Origin: PALSA-1296 sp038322815
GTDB taxonomy: Bacteria > Bacteroidota > Ignavibacteria > Palsa-1295
Reading direction: 5' to 3'
Length of the DNA stretch: 64,000 bases
NCBI GenBank assembly: GCA_038322815.1
Contig: JBBQGG010000006.1
Span: 17,859 to 81,858, forward strand
Part shown: in pieces, positions 33,285 to 42,230 of the stretch
Position numbering within the stretch: the stretch's first letter is position 1
Layout of the letters: every line of letters begins with the position of its first letter
Position numbers and translations under genes: made by a program
Notes under the pieces: generated by a model
What the model was told of the DNA's origin: nothing
The model's database searches: none
What the model saw: only the letters and a program-made list of their open reading frames with translations

Positions 33285-33591
33285 CTCTGGGAAAAAATAA
33301 TTTCGTTTTTTATGTGCAATGAAAAAAAGATTCGTATTATAGTAAGTAAGGAATGATATGTATGTATGTGAGTCGAATGTGGATAACTTTTGCTTTCCAT
33401 TTCTACTAAGGCTTTGAAGTGTGAATTACTTTTCCCGTGTCATACGAGATCGTAATAAAAGATAGGTGATCATTTCATATATTTCTCTGATCGTGTGCAA
33501 TTCTCGTTTTGCTTTTCGTCATCAGCCGTGTACTAGCTTCTGTATTTTTAAGTGAAACTCTTATCATAAATTTTCTTTTTACACCAAAACT
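33285..33591. other. Region upstream of dnaA; possible replication origin
   Basis: About 300 AT-rich bases without a gene. One perfect DnaA box (TGTGGATAA, 33378-33386, complement of TTATCCACA) is present, and no further perfect boxes were found by eye. A TATTTTTA sequence near 33543 could be a weak -7 box for dnaA. A single box is weak evidence for oriC, though many origins lie just here. Confidence 0.35.
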
Positions 33592-35214
33592 GTGAGCGTG
33601 TTACTAGAACAAGAACGTAAGCAGGGGAAACCGTCATCGGCTACTTTGCAGGAACAAATTTTTGAAATGTCATTAGCAACCGGAGGAACATTCCCGGATC
33701 ATGAAGCTGAACAAGCAAGCCCGATGCCGACCGATGACCTGAGGTCAGCGGCTGTGGCGATATGGCAGCTCAGCCTTGAGAAGATCAAGGCTGCTATCTC
33801 ACCACAAAGTTACACGACGTGGTTCGAACCGCTTGTCCCCAAATCACTTGAAGGCACAACGCTGAGGCTTCTGGCGCCGAGCGGATTTATCTCCGAATGG
33901 ATATTGCAGCATTACCAGCAGCTTATCGAATCTGCACTTATCGAGCTTTTAGGACCGCAGGCAGGCTTTGCCTTCGAACACGCTGCGGAAGTTGAAGGTG
34001 TTGAGACGCTCCTTGAACCCGCAGTCTATATTCCCCAAGTGCCTGTTCCGCAAGTTGCGCCAACTCCTGTTGCTTCTGAAGTCCCGCCGCCCCCCCCTGC
34101 CAATCGGATGAATGTTTCCGCCGCACAACTTCGGGATAATCGCTCCGGAATCAAAAGTCTTAATCCTGCTCCGAAGCCGCCTGTTGATCCGAATATTAAT
34201 CCGGGTTACGAATTCGATACCTTTATCCGCGGCGAGGCGAATAAACTTGCATTTGCTGCTTCGATGGCAGTGGCAAATAATCCCGGCGGTACAAGATATA
34301 ATCCGCTTGTCATTTACGGAAATGTCGGTTTAGGTAAGACGCATCTTATTCAGGCTATCGGAAATTATTCTCTCGAAAAATTTCCTGAGCTTCGCGTACT
34401 CTATACTTCGAGTGAGCGCTTCACGAAGGAATTCGTTGATGCCGTGCAGACCGATAAGATCAATGACTTCAATAATCTTTATCGCTCGATCGATATGCTC
34501 ATCATTGATGATGTGCAATTTTTCGCTGGCAAAGAGCGTACGCAGGATTCCTTCTTCCATACGTTTAACGAACTTCGTGAGAACGGCAAACAGATCATCC
34601 TTACCTGCGACCGTCCGCCGAAAGAATTAAAAGATATTGATGACCGCCTCTTGAATCGCCTGCAATGGGGACTTACTGCCGATATCGGCGCACCTGATCT
34701 GGAGATGCGCATTGCGATATTGCGTCATAAGGCAATTCGCGATGGCTTCGATATTTCCGATGAAGTGCTGGAATTCATTGCTTCGAATGTTACGACGAAT
34801 ATCCGTGAACTTGAAGGCTGTCTGATATCGCTTGAAGCCACGATCTCCCTTGAAGGCAAGGAACCGAGCGTTGAACTTGCGCGTGAAGTTCTGCGCAAAG
34901 TTGCAAGACGTTCCGCTCCGGTGCTATCGGTTGAGACGATCCAGAAATACACGGCAAAATTTTTCAGTATTGAGGAACAGCTTCTTCGCGATAAGACGCG
35001 CAAACAGGAAATTGTTCAGGCACGCCAGGTAGCAATGTATCTCTGCAAAGAATTAACGGCAAGCACACTGAATATGATCGGCTTGCATTTCGGCGGCAGG
35101 GATCACTCAACGGTTATCCATGCACAGCAAACCATCGTAGATGATATGCGCCATGATCCGGCATTCGCCCACAGAGTTAATGAATTAAAAAGACAATTAG
35201 AATTGATGCAATAA
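33592..35214 (+). CDS. dnaA: Chromosomal replication initiator protein DnaA
   Basis: 540 residues from a GTG. Domain I (AIWQLSLEKIKAAISPQSYT then TWFEPLVPKSLEG) follows a 50-residue N-terminal extension, so an internal start is possible. A Pro-rich domain II linker (PQVPVPQVAPTPVASEVPPP) precedes the AAA+ domain: Walker A GNVGLGKTHL (about 242), Walker B MLIIDDVQFF (about 302), then sensor residues. Domain IV carries the DNA-binding signature GGRDHSTVIHAQQT near 500. DnaA binds origin boxes and melts the origin. Intact, with a strong terminator downstream. Confidence 0.97.
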   Translation: MSVLLEQERKQGKPSSATLQEQIFEMSLATGGTFPDHEAEQASPMPTDDLRSAAVAIWQLSLEKIKAAISPQSYTTWFEPLVPKSLEGTTLRLLAPSGFISEWILQHYQQLIESALIELLGPQAGFAFEHAAEVEGVETLLEPAVYIPQVPVPQVAPTPVASEVPPPPPANRMNVSAAQLRDNRSGIKSLNPAPKPPVDPNINPGYEFDTFIRGEANKLAFAASMAVANNPGGTRYNPLVIYGNVGLGKTHLIQAIGNYSLEKFPELRVLYTSSERFTKEFVDAVQTDKINDFNNLYRSIDMLIIDDVQFFAGKERTQDSFFHTFNELRENGKQIILTCDRPPKELKDIDDRLLNRLQWGLTADIGAPDLEMRIAILRHKAIRDGFDISDEVLEFIASNVTTNIRELEGCLISLEATISLEGKEPSVELAREVLRKVARRSAPVLSVETIQKYTAKFFSIEEQLLRDKTRKQEIVQARQVAMYLCKELTASTLNMIGLHFGGRDHSTVIHAQQTIVDDMRHDPAFAHRVNELKRQLELMQ

Positions 35215-35233
35215 CATAAGCCATTACTTTGCT

Positions 35234-35274
35234 ACAAGAAAAAAGGGCGACCGTTTGGTCGCCTTTTTTCTTGT
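35234..35274. terminator. Strong terminator after dnaA (symmetrical)
   Basis: ACAAGAAAAAAGGGCGACC-GTTT-GGTCGCCTTTTTTCTTGT. The stem is flanked by A-run and T-run, so it can act in both directions. Confidence 0.85.
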
Positions 35275-35289
35275 CTAAATTTGAATATG

Positions 35290-35345
35290 GTGTCATTGCG
35301 AGAAGGGCGATAGCCCGACGAAGCAATCTCCTGAAGGTAGCTGCC
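35290..35345. repeat. Palindromic repeat family B, left half only
   Basis: TGTCATTGCGAGAAGGGCGA then TAGCCCGACGAAGCAATCTC. ATTGC pairs with GCAAT and GGGCGATAGCCC forms the inner stem. The right half is not recognisable. Confidence 0.75.
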
Positions 35346-35412
35346 ATTATTGCGGATAGAAGAATCCCCTTAATAGTGGTAGCAACATTAAACATTTCTG
35401 AATCCCTCTTAT

Positions 35413-35522
35413 CCCGCCCACCATTAAAATGGTGGGCTATGTAGTTATCATCCATTTCATGGATTCCCGAGTCGCCTATGGCGACGAAAACAAAATAGCC
35501 CACGGTTTCTTCTGTGGGCGGG
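35413..35522. repeat. Four-stem-loop intergenic repeat, copy 2
   Basis: Stem-loops in order: GCCCACCATTAAAATGGTGGGC, written here as GCCCACCATT/AATGGTGGGC; ATCCATTTCATGGAT; GTCGCCTATGGCGAC; GCCCACGG...TGTGGGC. This matches the reverse complement of copy 3 (43181-43296) element by element. It lies between the convergent ends of dnaA and the VWA gene. Confidence 0.88.
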
Positions 35523-35530
35523 ACTTCGGG

Positions 35531-35672
35531 TTGTCATTTCGAACAGAGGCGTAGCCGACGAGAGAAATCTATTAATAAAGATAAATACCGTTTCCTCCCC
35601 AGGGGAAATAAGGATCTTATTTTTATTTATAGATTTCTCTCTCCGGTTACGCCTCCATTCGAAATGACAAGG
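35531..35672. repeat. Palindromic repeat family C
   Basis: Left half TGTCATTTCGAACAGAGGCG then TAGCCGACGAGAGAAATCT. The right half is AGATTTCTC...ATTCGAAATGACA. Each half pairs through ATTTC/GAAAT. A right half alone is at about 4930-4976. Confidence 0.85.
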
Positions 35673-35679
35673 TGAGAAC

Positions 35680-36865
35680 TCACCGCTGCACATCCATCCG
35701 CTGTAATCTCCGCATACTCGGAGTTTGCACCATCAGGAAATAACTTCCGGTGGATAGTTTGCTTGTATTAAAATTAAATGAATGCGCGCCGGGCGATAAC
35801 TCGCCATCGGAGATCGTCGCAACTTTCTCGTCAAGTAAATTCATTAAGGCAATACGGGTTCTTCCGGATTCTGTTGTTTGAATACCAATATGGATCATTC
35901 CGTTCGAAGGATTAGGGCTGATCGAAGTGATCGAAGGCATTTTCCCGGTGAGCATGAACTGTTGAATCGTACTATCACCGCAGGCATAGAGAAGATGGAA
36001 TGTTCCGCTTTCGGTCTCAGCATCATAATCTACCGGATTGCCATAATACATCAGATTGCCAGGTGACCTCGCAGGGCGGTGCGCCGCTTTGTGCTATCTG
36101 CAATATTTCCAGATAGACTTCATTGATCTGAGCTTGCGTTACAATATTCTCGAACCACTTCGCACGTGTTGCCGTGCTGATATCCTTCAGGCATTGCGGA
36201 CATGGCAAGCCGACCGTTACGGAAAAGATCAAGCAGTTCTGTTTATTAGCTTCGGCTATAATGGCAGCCGTCTGCGGCTGTTGGTTCGGCAAACCGTCTG
36301 TGAGGAAGATAATAACGCGCTGATGTTTGCCCAACGATGCAATTTGCAAACCGCTTGACATCGGAAGCAGAAGTCCCTGATCATAATCAGTACCACCTTG
36401 CGGAGCAAGTCCGCCGATTGCAGCAAGAAGTTTTTTTCTGTTGGTTGTATAATCCTGATTCAGATAATTCGCTCCGTCGAAACTTGCAACGGCACATTCA
36501 CTTGGTCCGAGCGGTACGCCTTGAATCCAAGTTGTTGCCGCAGCTTTTGCAAGATTTATATTTGCAACTCCCCCTGAACCTGAACTCATCGAACCGGATA
36601 CATCCATAACAAGCACAGATGATAAAGCTTTAGGTGGTGCAGTTGGCGGACAGGTAATATTTGTAACATTTCTATTAATACCATCTTCCGTTACCGTGAT
36701 CTCGGAAGCCGATGGATTTTGCTGCTGGCCGTTGGCATCGAAAGCATAGAACTTTGCTTTCATCGTCGGGAAGTTCGTGGCGTCGAGATTGAACACAGAT
36801 AGGCTTTGCGCCGATATTTCGGAGGTAAAGAGGACAAGGAAGACGATGATGATGAATGATCGCAT
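35680..36865 (-). pseudogene. VWA-domain surface protein with T9SS sorting domain, one frameshift
   Basis: From the ATG at 36865 (RSFIIIVFLVLFTSEISAQS signal) the first frame gives a von Willebrand A domain. LVMDVSGSMSSGSGG is the MIDAS metal site, with GGTDYDQGLLLP and IIFLTDGLPN. It ends at 36023 after CEVTWQSDVLWQSGRL. The rest is in another frame from 36051: YYGNPVDYDAETESGTFHLL and a T9SS tail (ISPNPSNGMIHIGIQ, LSTGSYFLMVQ). Restoring one TA near 36045 (GTATTATGG to GTATATTATGG) joins them as CEVTWQSDVYYGNPVDYDAE in a 395-residue protein. So a 2-base loss at a TA repeat breaks the gene and removes its export signal. Confidence 0.8.
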
Positions 36866-36878
36866 GAGATTACGCTGG

Positions 36879-36886
36879 CAAATGTA
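36879..36886 (-). promoter_or_regulatory. -7 box (TACATTTG) for the VWA gene
   Basis: TACATTTG on the minus strand, 13 bases before the ATG at 36865. It supports that start over the longer reading from 37018. Confidence 0.5.
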
Positions 36887-37556
36887 ACCCCTGAAGAAGG
36901 AAATGAGTTTGGCAAGAATGGAGGACTGGGAACCCCTCACTCCAGCCCTCTTCCGGAGTACCGGTAGAGGGAGTAAAGCGCGACTAAGGTTTCCCCGAAA
37001 ATAAATGTCGATAGGCACCTTGACAAACGAGATTTTATTTCGTATATTACTTCCATTATGATGAGCACCTATACCCTTAAAGATTTAAGATTGCCACGAC
37101 CGGCTGCTGCCGGTAGCGCAATGACATTGTTTTTTACTGTCAACTATCAACTGTTAACTATCAGCTTTTTGTGCGCGCGTAATGTTATGTCTATGGAAAA
37201 TAAAGTGGTTGCGGAGGCTTCAGGGGAAAATATGAACTGTGAAATTGGAAATATGAAGTGTGGAAGATATGTGGCAATAACAACTATCAGCTATCAACTC
37301 TGAAATATCAGCTAAACTGCGTGCGCGAAATGCGATGTAGTTGAAAATAAATGTGTTGCAGGGGCTTCAATCGATTTCAAGATCGGAATTTTAAGATGCC
37401 CAATTAACGGGCACTGTATAAATTTCTTCAGATAAAATAAAAACTGCATGTCACAACACGCATCCTTTTCGTGTCTTAGACCTGAAGGATTCTGAGTGCG
37501 AAGTTCGAGAGATGTCGAATTTGGGCTCGATTTGCCAATTCTAAGAGTGAAACTGT
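36887..37556. other. Gene-free repeat-rich region with an orphan sigma70-like promoter
   Basis: TTGACA (37020-37025), 17 bases, TATATT (37043-37048) is a perfect-spacing sigma70-type promoter, but only a non-coding-looking frame follows. A family B fragment (GATTGCCACGACC...GCGCAATGACA) lies at about 37091-37126. Two copies of a degenerate repeat (37171-37222 and 37319-37369, GCGCG...AATG...TGAAAATAAA...GGGGCTTC) are each preceded by CAACTATCA-type repeats. I see no real gene. Confidence 0.5.
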
Positions 37557-37564
37557 TATTTTTG
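37557..37564 (+). promoter_or_regulatory. -7 box (TATTTTTG) for the cupredoxin-Hydin gene
   Basis: TATTTTTG, 24 bases before the ATG at 37589. TTTG lies at 37531-37534, giving a 22-base spacing that is slightly long. Confidence 0.45.
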
Positions 37565-37588
37565 TTTGTCATTTTTTGGGAAAATCTT

Positions 37589-40108
37589 ATGAAACTTGTT
37601 AAAGTGTTTTTCTTCTTTGTTTTTCTTCTCACTGCCTCAGTGGGCATTACGTTTGGGACTACCCATACTATAGCATTTGGTGGAGCAAGTTTTACTCCGA
37701 ATACTTTGAATGTGTCGACCGGTGATACGGTCGTCTGGACCGGAGCCTGGGCTTTTCATGCGATCCAATCGACTACTATCCCCAACGGAGCAAATGCGTT
37801 TGGACCTACGAACGCGAATACTACCTCTCTTACCTATATCGTAAGTATAGCAGGTACATATAATTATCAATGTAATATTCATGTCGGGATGGGAATGACA
37901 GGTTCATTTACTGCCACTGCTCCTGCTGTAAAAGGTATAACATTATCAACAACTACGGTTGATTTTGGCTCCAAGCGAGTCGGCGGAACAATGAATAAAA
38001 CGATGACCGTGACTTCCAAGGGACCCGATGCAGCGCTTACGATATCTTCGAGCCCTCTTTCAGTCGGAACAATGTACACGAACTCACCGACAACATTAAA
38101 TCGCTCGCTTACTGTAAACTCGACCGAAACAGAAACCATTACATTCGTACCGACTGCACGCGGAGTATTTTTCGATACTCTTACGATCAATAGTGATGCT
38201 ACAGTTACAGCAGATAAGATCAAGAAAGTATTTATCAGCGGAACGGGAATAAACGCTGTATTCTCCGGACCGACCTCTTTATCCTTCGATAAGGTACGCG
38301 TCGGAAATTCAAAACAACTTACCTATACGATAAGCAACACCGGTGATGACACGCTCTTTCTTTCTTCCCCTCTACTTTCGGTAAACGGATTTAGTATTGT
38401 CAGCGGAGCTGCACAAAATATTCTTCCTGGATCAACCGGATCCGTAACGATCAAATTTTCTCCGACGGTGAAACAGAATTATTCCGGATCGTTTACATTT
38501 ACTGCTCAGAATAACGTTTCAGTTCCGACGATACCGATCGGCGGGACCGGAACTGCGCCGATCATTTCGTTTGCCCCTGTCTCAAATTATGATATGGGAA
38601 TTGCGTTTGTCGGCGGAACACTGACGGGATCTCTTCAGGTTAATAATACCGGCGATGATACCTTGCACGTTAGTAATGTTACAATACCTACTTCACAACA
38701 GGGCGCAAAGTTCACATTAACCAGCCCGACTACATTTACTCTTTTGCCCGGTGCCAGTACAACTATTGGTTTTACTTATACTTCTTCGACCGAAAGCACA
38801 GATAATGCCAGTATGGTGATCACAAGCGATGATCCGGCTGCATTAACCAATCAGATCTCACTTATCGCACGAAGCGGCTTGCCGAAGATGTCAATCAATA
38901 CAAAAGATACGATCGACTTCGGTAATATCAGGCTTGGAAGTTCAGGTAATGCATTCCTGACCATTACCAATCTTGGAACATATGACCTTACATTCCACAT
39001 CGGTAATTTTTCGCCGGACGTTTTTAGCCTCGGTTCTGCTCCAGGTACAGTTCCGGCTCAAGGGAATGTTCAGGCGACCTTCGTCTTCACTCCTACGATA
39101 GAGGGAATCACAACCGGAATGGCAATTGTCACAAGCAATGACAGTAAAAACAATAACGATACGATATATTTTAAGGGCACTGCAATTAAATCCTCTCTGG
39201 ATTTTCCTGCATCGGTTGATTTTCATGAAGTCAATATCAACAAAACCCGCGATACCGCTTTACACTTGAAAAATCTTGGTTCGGGCAGTGCAAAAATATT
39301 CCGCTACAAACTCAGTGATCCGAATAACGGATTTATTCTCCTTGATACTGTAGCTCATACCTTAACTGCGAAGGATAGTGTTTCGATAAAAGTACGATTT
39401 GCTCCTTCGATAGAACAGGTATACGCCGCAACCCTCAGCATTGTAACCGATGAAGGAACTGCATCAACAAGACAGATCACACTTGCCGGACGCGGAATTA
39501 ATTCAAAGCTTTCCACTTCTTCTTCTGTTCTTGACTTCGGACAGTTAGATACAGGAACGACGGTAATGAAAACATTCACGATCACCAATAACGGCTCTGC
39601 TACTGCAACGATCACTTCAATTAAGCCAACAGGAGATCCATCATTTACACTTGGCACTATTACTTTTCCGATTACGATAAATGCAGGTGGAAGCAAGGAT
39701 ATTTCAGTATCGTTCACTCCGAAAACTGCCGGCACGTTCGATGGAGTCGCAACGATCACGGTTACGGAAGGATCACCTATCTCTGTGGCTTTGCATGGCA
39801 AAGGTAAGATCACTATTACCGGATCTGTCAAAGGGAATTCGGATAACGGATTAAAAATGCAGATATATCCGAATCCTAATAGCGGTAAAGCAACGATTGG
39901 AATTACGTGCTTAAAACCTATAGATATAACGCTTGGGCTTTTCGATGGTACAGGGAAGTTCATTCAGGGTTATGAGCAAACATCCTTTGGAGCAGGAGAA
40001 TATTCTCTGCCGCTTGGTGCTGAATCACTTGCAAGCGGTACTTATTATTTACGCGCAATATCTGAGGGATCTCTTGCCTTGGAAGTAAAGGTTGTAGTTG
40101 TTCGCTAG
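37589..40108 (+). CDS. Cupredoxin - Ig-like (Hydin) repeats - T9SS sorting domain protein
   Basis: 839 residues from the ATG at 37589 (signal VKVFFFFVFLLTASVGITFG). The first 110 mature residues are a plastocyanin-like domain, FGGASFTPNTLNVSTGDTVV at the start and YQCNIHVGMGMTGSF at the end. The type-1 copper ligands would be His in AFHAIQS, then Cys, His and Met in CNIHVGMGM. Six choice-of-anchor-D/Hydin repeats follow (for example VDFGSKRVGGTMNKTMTV, IDFGNIRLGSSGNAFLTI, LDFGQLDTGTTVMKTFTI), then a T9SS tail (IYPNPNSGKATIGIT, LASGTYYLRAI). It probably places a copper electron-transfer domain on the cell surface. The gene at 40371 is a short paralogue. Confidence 0.87.
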   Translation: MKLVKVFFFFVFLLTASVGITFGTTHTIAFGGASFTPNTLNVSTGDTVVWTGAWAFHAIQSTTIPNGANAFGPTNANTTSLTYIVSIAGTYNYQCNIHVGMGMTGSFTATAPAVKGITLSTTTVDFGSKRVGGTMNKTMTVTSKGPDAALTISSSPLSVGTMYTNSPTTLNRSLTVNSTETETITFVPTARGVFFDTLTINSDATVTADKIKKVFISGTGINAVFSGPTSLSFDKVRVGNSKQLTYTISNTGDDTLFLSSPLLSVNGFSIVSGAAQNILPGSTGSVTIKFSPTVKQNYSGSFTFTAQNNVSVPTIPIGGTGTAPIISFAPVSNYDMGIAFVGGTLTGSLQVNNTGDDTLHVSNVTIPTSQQGAKFTLTSPTTFTLLPGASTTIGFTYTSSTESTDNASMVITSDDPAALTNQISLIARSGLPKMSINTKDTIDFGNIRLGSSGNAFLTITNLGTYDLTFHIGNFSPDVFSLGSAPGTVPAQGNVQATFVFTPTIEGITTGMAIVTSNDSKNNNDTIYFKGTAIKSSLDFPASVDFHEVNINKTRDTALHLKNLGSGSAKIFRYKLSDPNNGFILLDTVAHTLTAKDSVSIKVRFAPSIEQVYAATLSIVTDEGTASTRQITLAGRGINSKLSTSSSVLDFGQLDTGTTVMKTFTITNNGSATATITSIKPTGDPSFTLGTITFPITINAGGSKDISVSFTPKTAGTFDGVATITVTEGSPISVALHGKGKITITGSVKGNSDNGLKMQIYPNPNSGKATIGITCLKPIDITLGLFDGTGKFIQGYEQTSFGAGEYSLPLGAESLASGTYYLRAISEGSLALEVKVVVVR

Positions 40109-40154
40109 ATCAAATGTTTATAGGGGTGCGCAATAAACGCGCCCCTCTTTCGCA

Positions 40155-40287
40155 GTGGCTCAATTTGAATTGTCATTCTGAGTGGAGAGAAGCGGAACGA
40201 AGAATCTGAGCTTTCAGATACTCTAAATCTCAGATTCTTCGCTGTCGCTCAGAATGACAAAATTAAAGTTTTTTTAAATTGAGGTAC
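40155..40287. repeat. Palindromic repeat family A with TIR-like ends
   Basis: GTGGCTCAATTTGAATTGTC at the left and TTTAAATTGAGGTAC at the right. Inside is an almost perfect long palindrome (TGTCATTCTGAG...CTCAGAATGACA). Flanked by CCCCTCTTT at 40142-40150 and 40290-40298, a possible 9-base target duplication. Inverted relative to the copy at 15932-16045. Confidence 0.85.
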
Positions 40288-40370
40288 TACCCCTCTTTTT
40301 TGAGACGAACATATCTTCGGAATTTTCTGTATTCTAGTACACTATTTTTTTATTTAACTACCATAATTAT

Positions 40371-41012
40371 ATGAAAGTTGTTAGCTTTTTTTCGTTGAAA
40401 TTAACAGTTTTTTTTGCAGCTGTTATCGTATCGATCTCAGTACCTGCATTTTCCACCACACATACGATAAATTTTGGAGGGACAAGCTTCACACCTAATA
40501 CCTTAGAAGTTGCAGTAGGGGACACTATCGTTTGGAACGGGAATTTCGGCTTTCATGAAATACAATCTACATCTGTTCCAAGCGGTGCAGCAATGTGGGG
40601 TCCGACAACATCCGACCAGACGTCATTAATCTACGTAGTGACTGTTGCCGGTAGTTACGCATATCAGTGTAATATCCACGGAAGTATGGGAATGACGGGC
40701 ACATTTACTACCGTTACTGCCGGAGTTCCGAATGTGGTAAGCAATTCCGCCGCCACATTAGAGAAAAGTTTTCCTAATCCTTCCACCGGCCGCACAACGA
40801 TACGTTATACGTTGACTAACTCTTCTGATGTAAGCCTGAAGATCTTTGATCTGAACGGGAAAGAGATGAAGCAACTTGTCAATCAATATCAGAATTCAGG
40901 GACTCACGAAACAGTCTTCGATGGCAGTGCGCTTCCGGCCGGTAGTTATACGTATCAACTAAAGACAGGCGATGCCATACTCTCGCAGCAGATGATTCTT
41001 GTGAAGGAATAA
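40371..41012 (+). CDS. Cupredoxin - T9SS sorting domain protein (short paralogue)
   Basis: 213 residues. Signal peptide (LKLTVFFAAVIVSISVPAFS), then a plastocyanin-like domain almost parallel to the one at 37589: FGGTSFTPNTLEVAVGDTIV and YQCNIHGSMGMTGTF, with candidate copper ligands His (GFHEIQS), Cys, His and Met. The T9SS sorting domain follows directly (FPNPSTGRTTIRYTLTN, DLNGKEMKQLVNQY, LPAGSYTYQLKTGD). The six Ig-like repeats of the neighbour are absent, so the pair shows either insertion or loss of the repeat block after tandem duplication. Likely a surface or secreted electron carrier. Confidence 0.88.
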   Translation: MKVVSFFSLKLTVFFAAVIVSISVPAFSTTHTINFGGTSFTPNTLEVAVGDTIVWNGNFGFHEIQSTSVPSGAAMWGPTTSDQTSLIYVVTVAGSYAYQCNIHGSMGMTGTFTTVTAGVPNVVSNSAATLEKSFPNPSTGRTTIRYTLTNSSDVSLKIFDLNGKEMKQLVNQYQNSGTHETVFDGSALPAGSYTYQLKTGDAILSQQMILVKE

Positions 41013-41057
41013 CTTTTCTATCAAAGAGCTTTCACCGAAGTTGTTCTTCTTCAGGCG

Positions 41058-41065
41058 TATTTTTG
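41058..41065 (+). promoter_or_regulatory. -7 box (TATTTTTG) for holB
   Basis: TATTTTTG ends four bases before the ATG at 41070, predicting a leaderless transcript. No clear TTG lies 19-20 bases upstream (TTTC near 41030). Confidence 0.5.
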
Positions 41066-41069
41066 CATT

Positions 41070-42230
41070 ATGTGGAAGAATGTCATTGGGCAAGAGCGCG
41101 TCAAAAAAATAATCCGTCAATCGGTTGAAAGCGGAAAGCTTCCGAATGCCTATCTTTTTACCGGCGCCGAAGGTCTCGGTAAAGACGCGATGGCGATCGA
41201 GCTTGCGAAGGTGCTGAATTGCCTGAATCCTATGGGGCGGACTATTGGTATGCCCGAAGCATGCGATGAATGCAGCAATTGCAGATCAATAGGTTCTCTT
41301 GGTTCACCTCTTCTTCATTTTGTTTTTTCTCTTGCAAAAGATTCTAAGAAAGAAGAATCTTCGAGCGATGATGAAGATGAGGTCAGCAAGATCGATATCA
41401 TTCGCGAGCAAATCGAAATGAAAGCTCGTGACCCATACTACCATATTCAGATACCGAAGGCTCTGACAATTAATATAAAGCAGATCCGCGATCTTCGCCT
41501 TGCTCTCTCCAGAAGCATGGGGTCGGGTAATAAGCGCATCGTCTTGATCAGTGAAGCACATACGATGCGGCATGAGGCACAGAATGCTTTCTTGAAAACA
41601 CTTGAAGAGCCGCACGATAATACCCTTATTATTCTTACCAGTTCTAATCCTTCAAGACTTTATCCGACGATCCTTTCGCGTTGTCAGGATATGCGTTTCG
41701 ATCTTCTCGCACAAAATGAAATTTCCGAAGCCTTAATTAAGCGCGATGATCTTGATAAAAATCAAGCCTCTTTCTTAGCACGCCTCGCGGGAGGAAGTTT
41801 TTCAGCAGCGCGAAGTCTTATTAATGAAGATGTGGCAACGCTGCGAGCGCAGGTAGTTCAGTTACTGCGAATGGGATTATCTCAAAGCAGGAAGAATGCG
41901 CTTGCTGAAATAGATAATTTTCTACCTCGTGCCGGAGGCGGATCGTTTCTCGAAAAACGTCAGACCGTCGAACAGCTTCTGCATCTGATGACACTTTGGC
42001 TGCGCGATGCCCTTGCAATTTTATCCGGAAGCGAAGAGTATATTTTCAATAACGATCAACTTGATGACCTTAAGAGATTCACATCGCGGTTTGGTGCGCC
42101 GCTAAATATTGTGAAGGCCCTGCGCTCAGTCGAGATCGCACAGCGGAACGTCAGGCTACAATTACAATTACGCCCGGTTATTTTACAGATGGTTATGGAT
42201 CTGGAACAGGCGCTTATTCCGCAATCATAA
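41070..42230 (+). CDS. holB: DNA polymerase III delta' subunit-like clamp-loader ATPase
   Basis: 386 residues. N-terminal IGQERVKKIIRQSVESGKLP and AYLFTGAEGLGKDAMAIELA form the AAA+ nucleotide region. The loop reads GLGKD rather than GxGKT/S, as in clamp-loader subunits with altered ATP binding. A cysteine cluster CDECSNC fits the zinc site of the family. An acidic insert (SKKEESSSDDEDEVSKID) interrupts the domain. VLISEAHTMRHEAQNAFLKT, then LEEPHDNTLIILTSSNPSRL and PTILSRCQ are hallmark clamp-loader motifs (sensor 1 and SRC). It helps load the sliding clamp at replication forks. Intact, and its 3' end overlaps a convergent gene by 17 bases. Confidence 0.85.
   Translation: MWKNVIGQERVKKIIRQSVESGKLPNAYLFTGAEGLGKDAMAIELAKVLNCLNPMGRTIGMPEACDECSNCRSIGSLGSPLLHFVFSLAKDSKKEESSSDDEDEVSKIDIIREQIEMKARDPYYHIQIPKALTINIKQIRDLRLALSRSMGSGNKRIVLISEAHTMRHEAQNAFLKTLEEPHDNTLIILTSSNPSRLYPTILSRCQDMRFDLLAQNEISEALIKRDDLDKNQASFLARLAGGSFSAARSLINEDVATLRAQVVQLLRMGLSQSRKNALAEIDNFLPRAGGGSFLEKRQTVEQLLHLMTLWLRDALAILSGSEEYIFNNDQLDDLKRFTSRFGAPLNIVKALRSVEIAQRNVRLQLQLRPVILQMVMDLEQALIPQS

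Noticed and set aside
37058..37303. Possible 81-residue gene after the sigma70-like promoter
   Set aside because: The frame runs through dispersed repeats (family B fragment and GCGCG repeat), and the peptide has no domain character.
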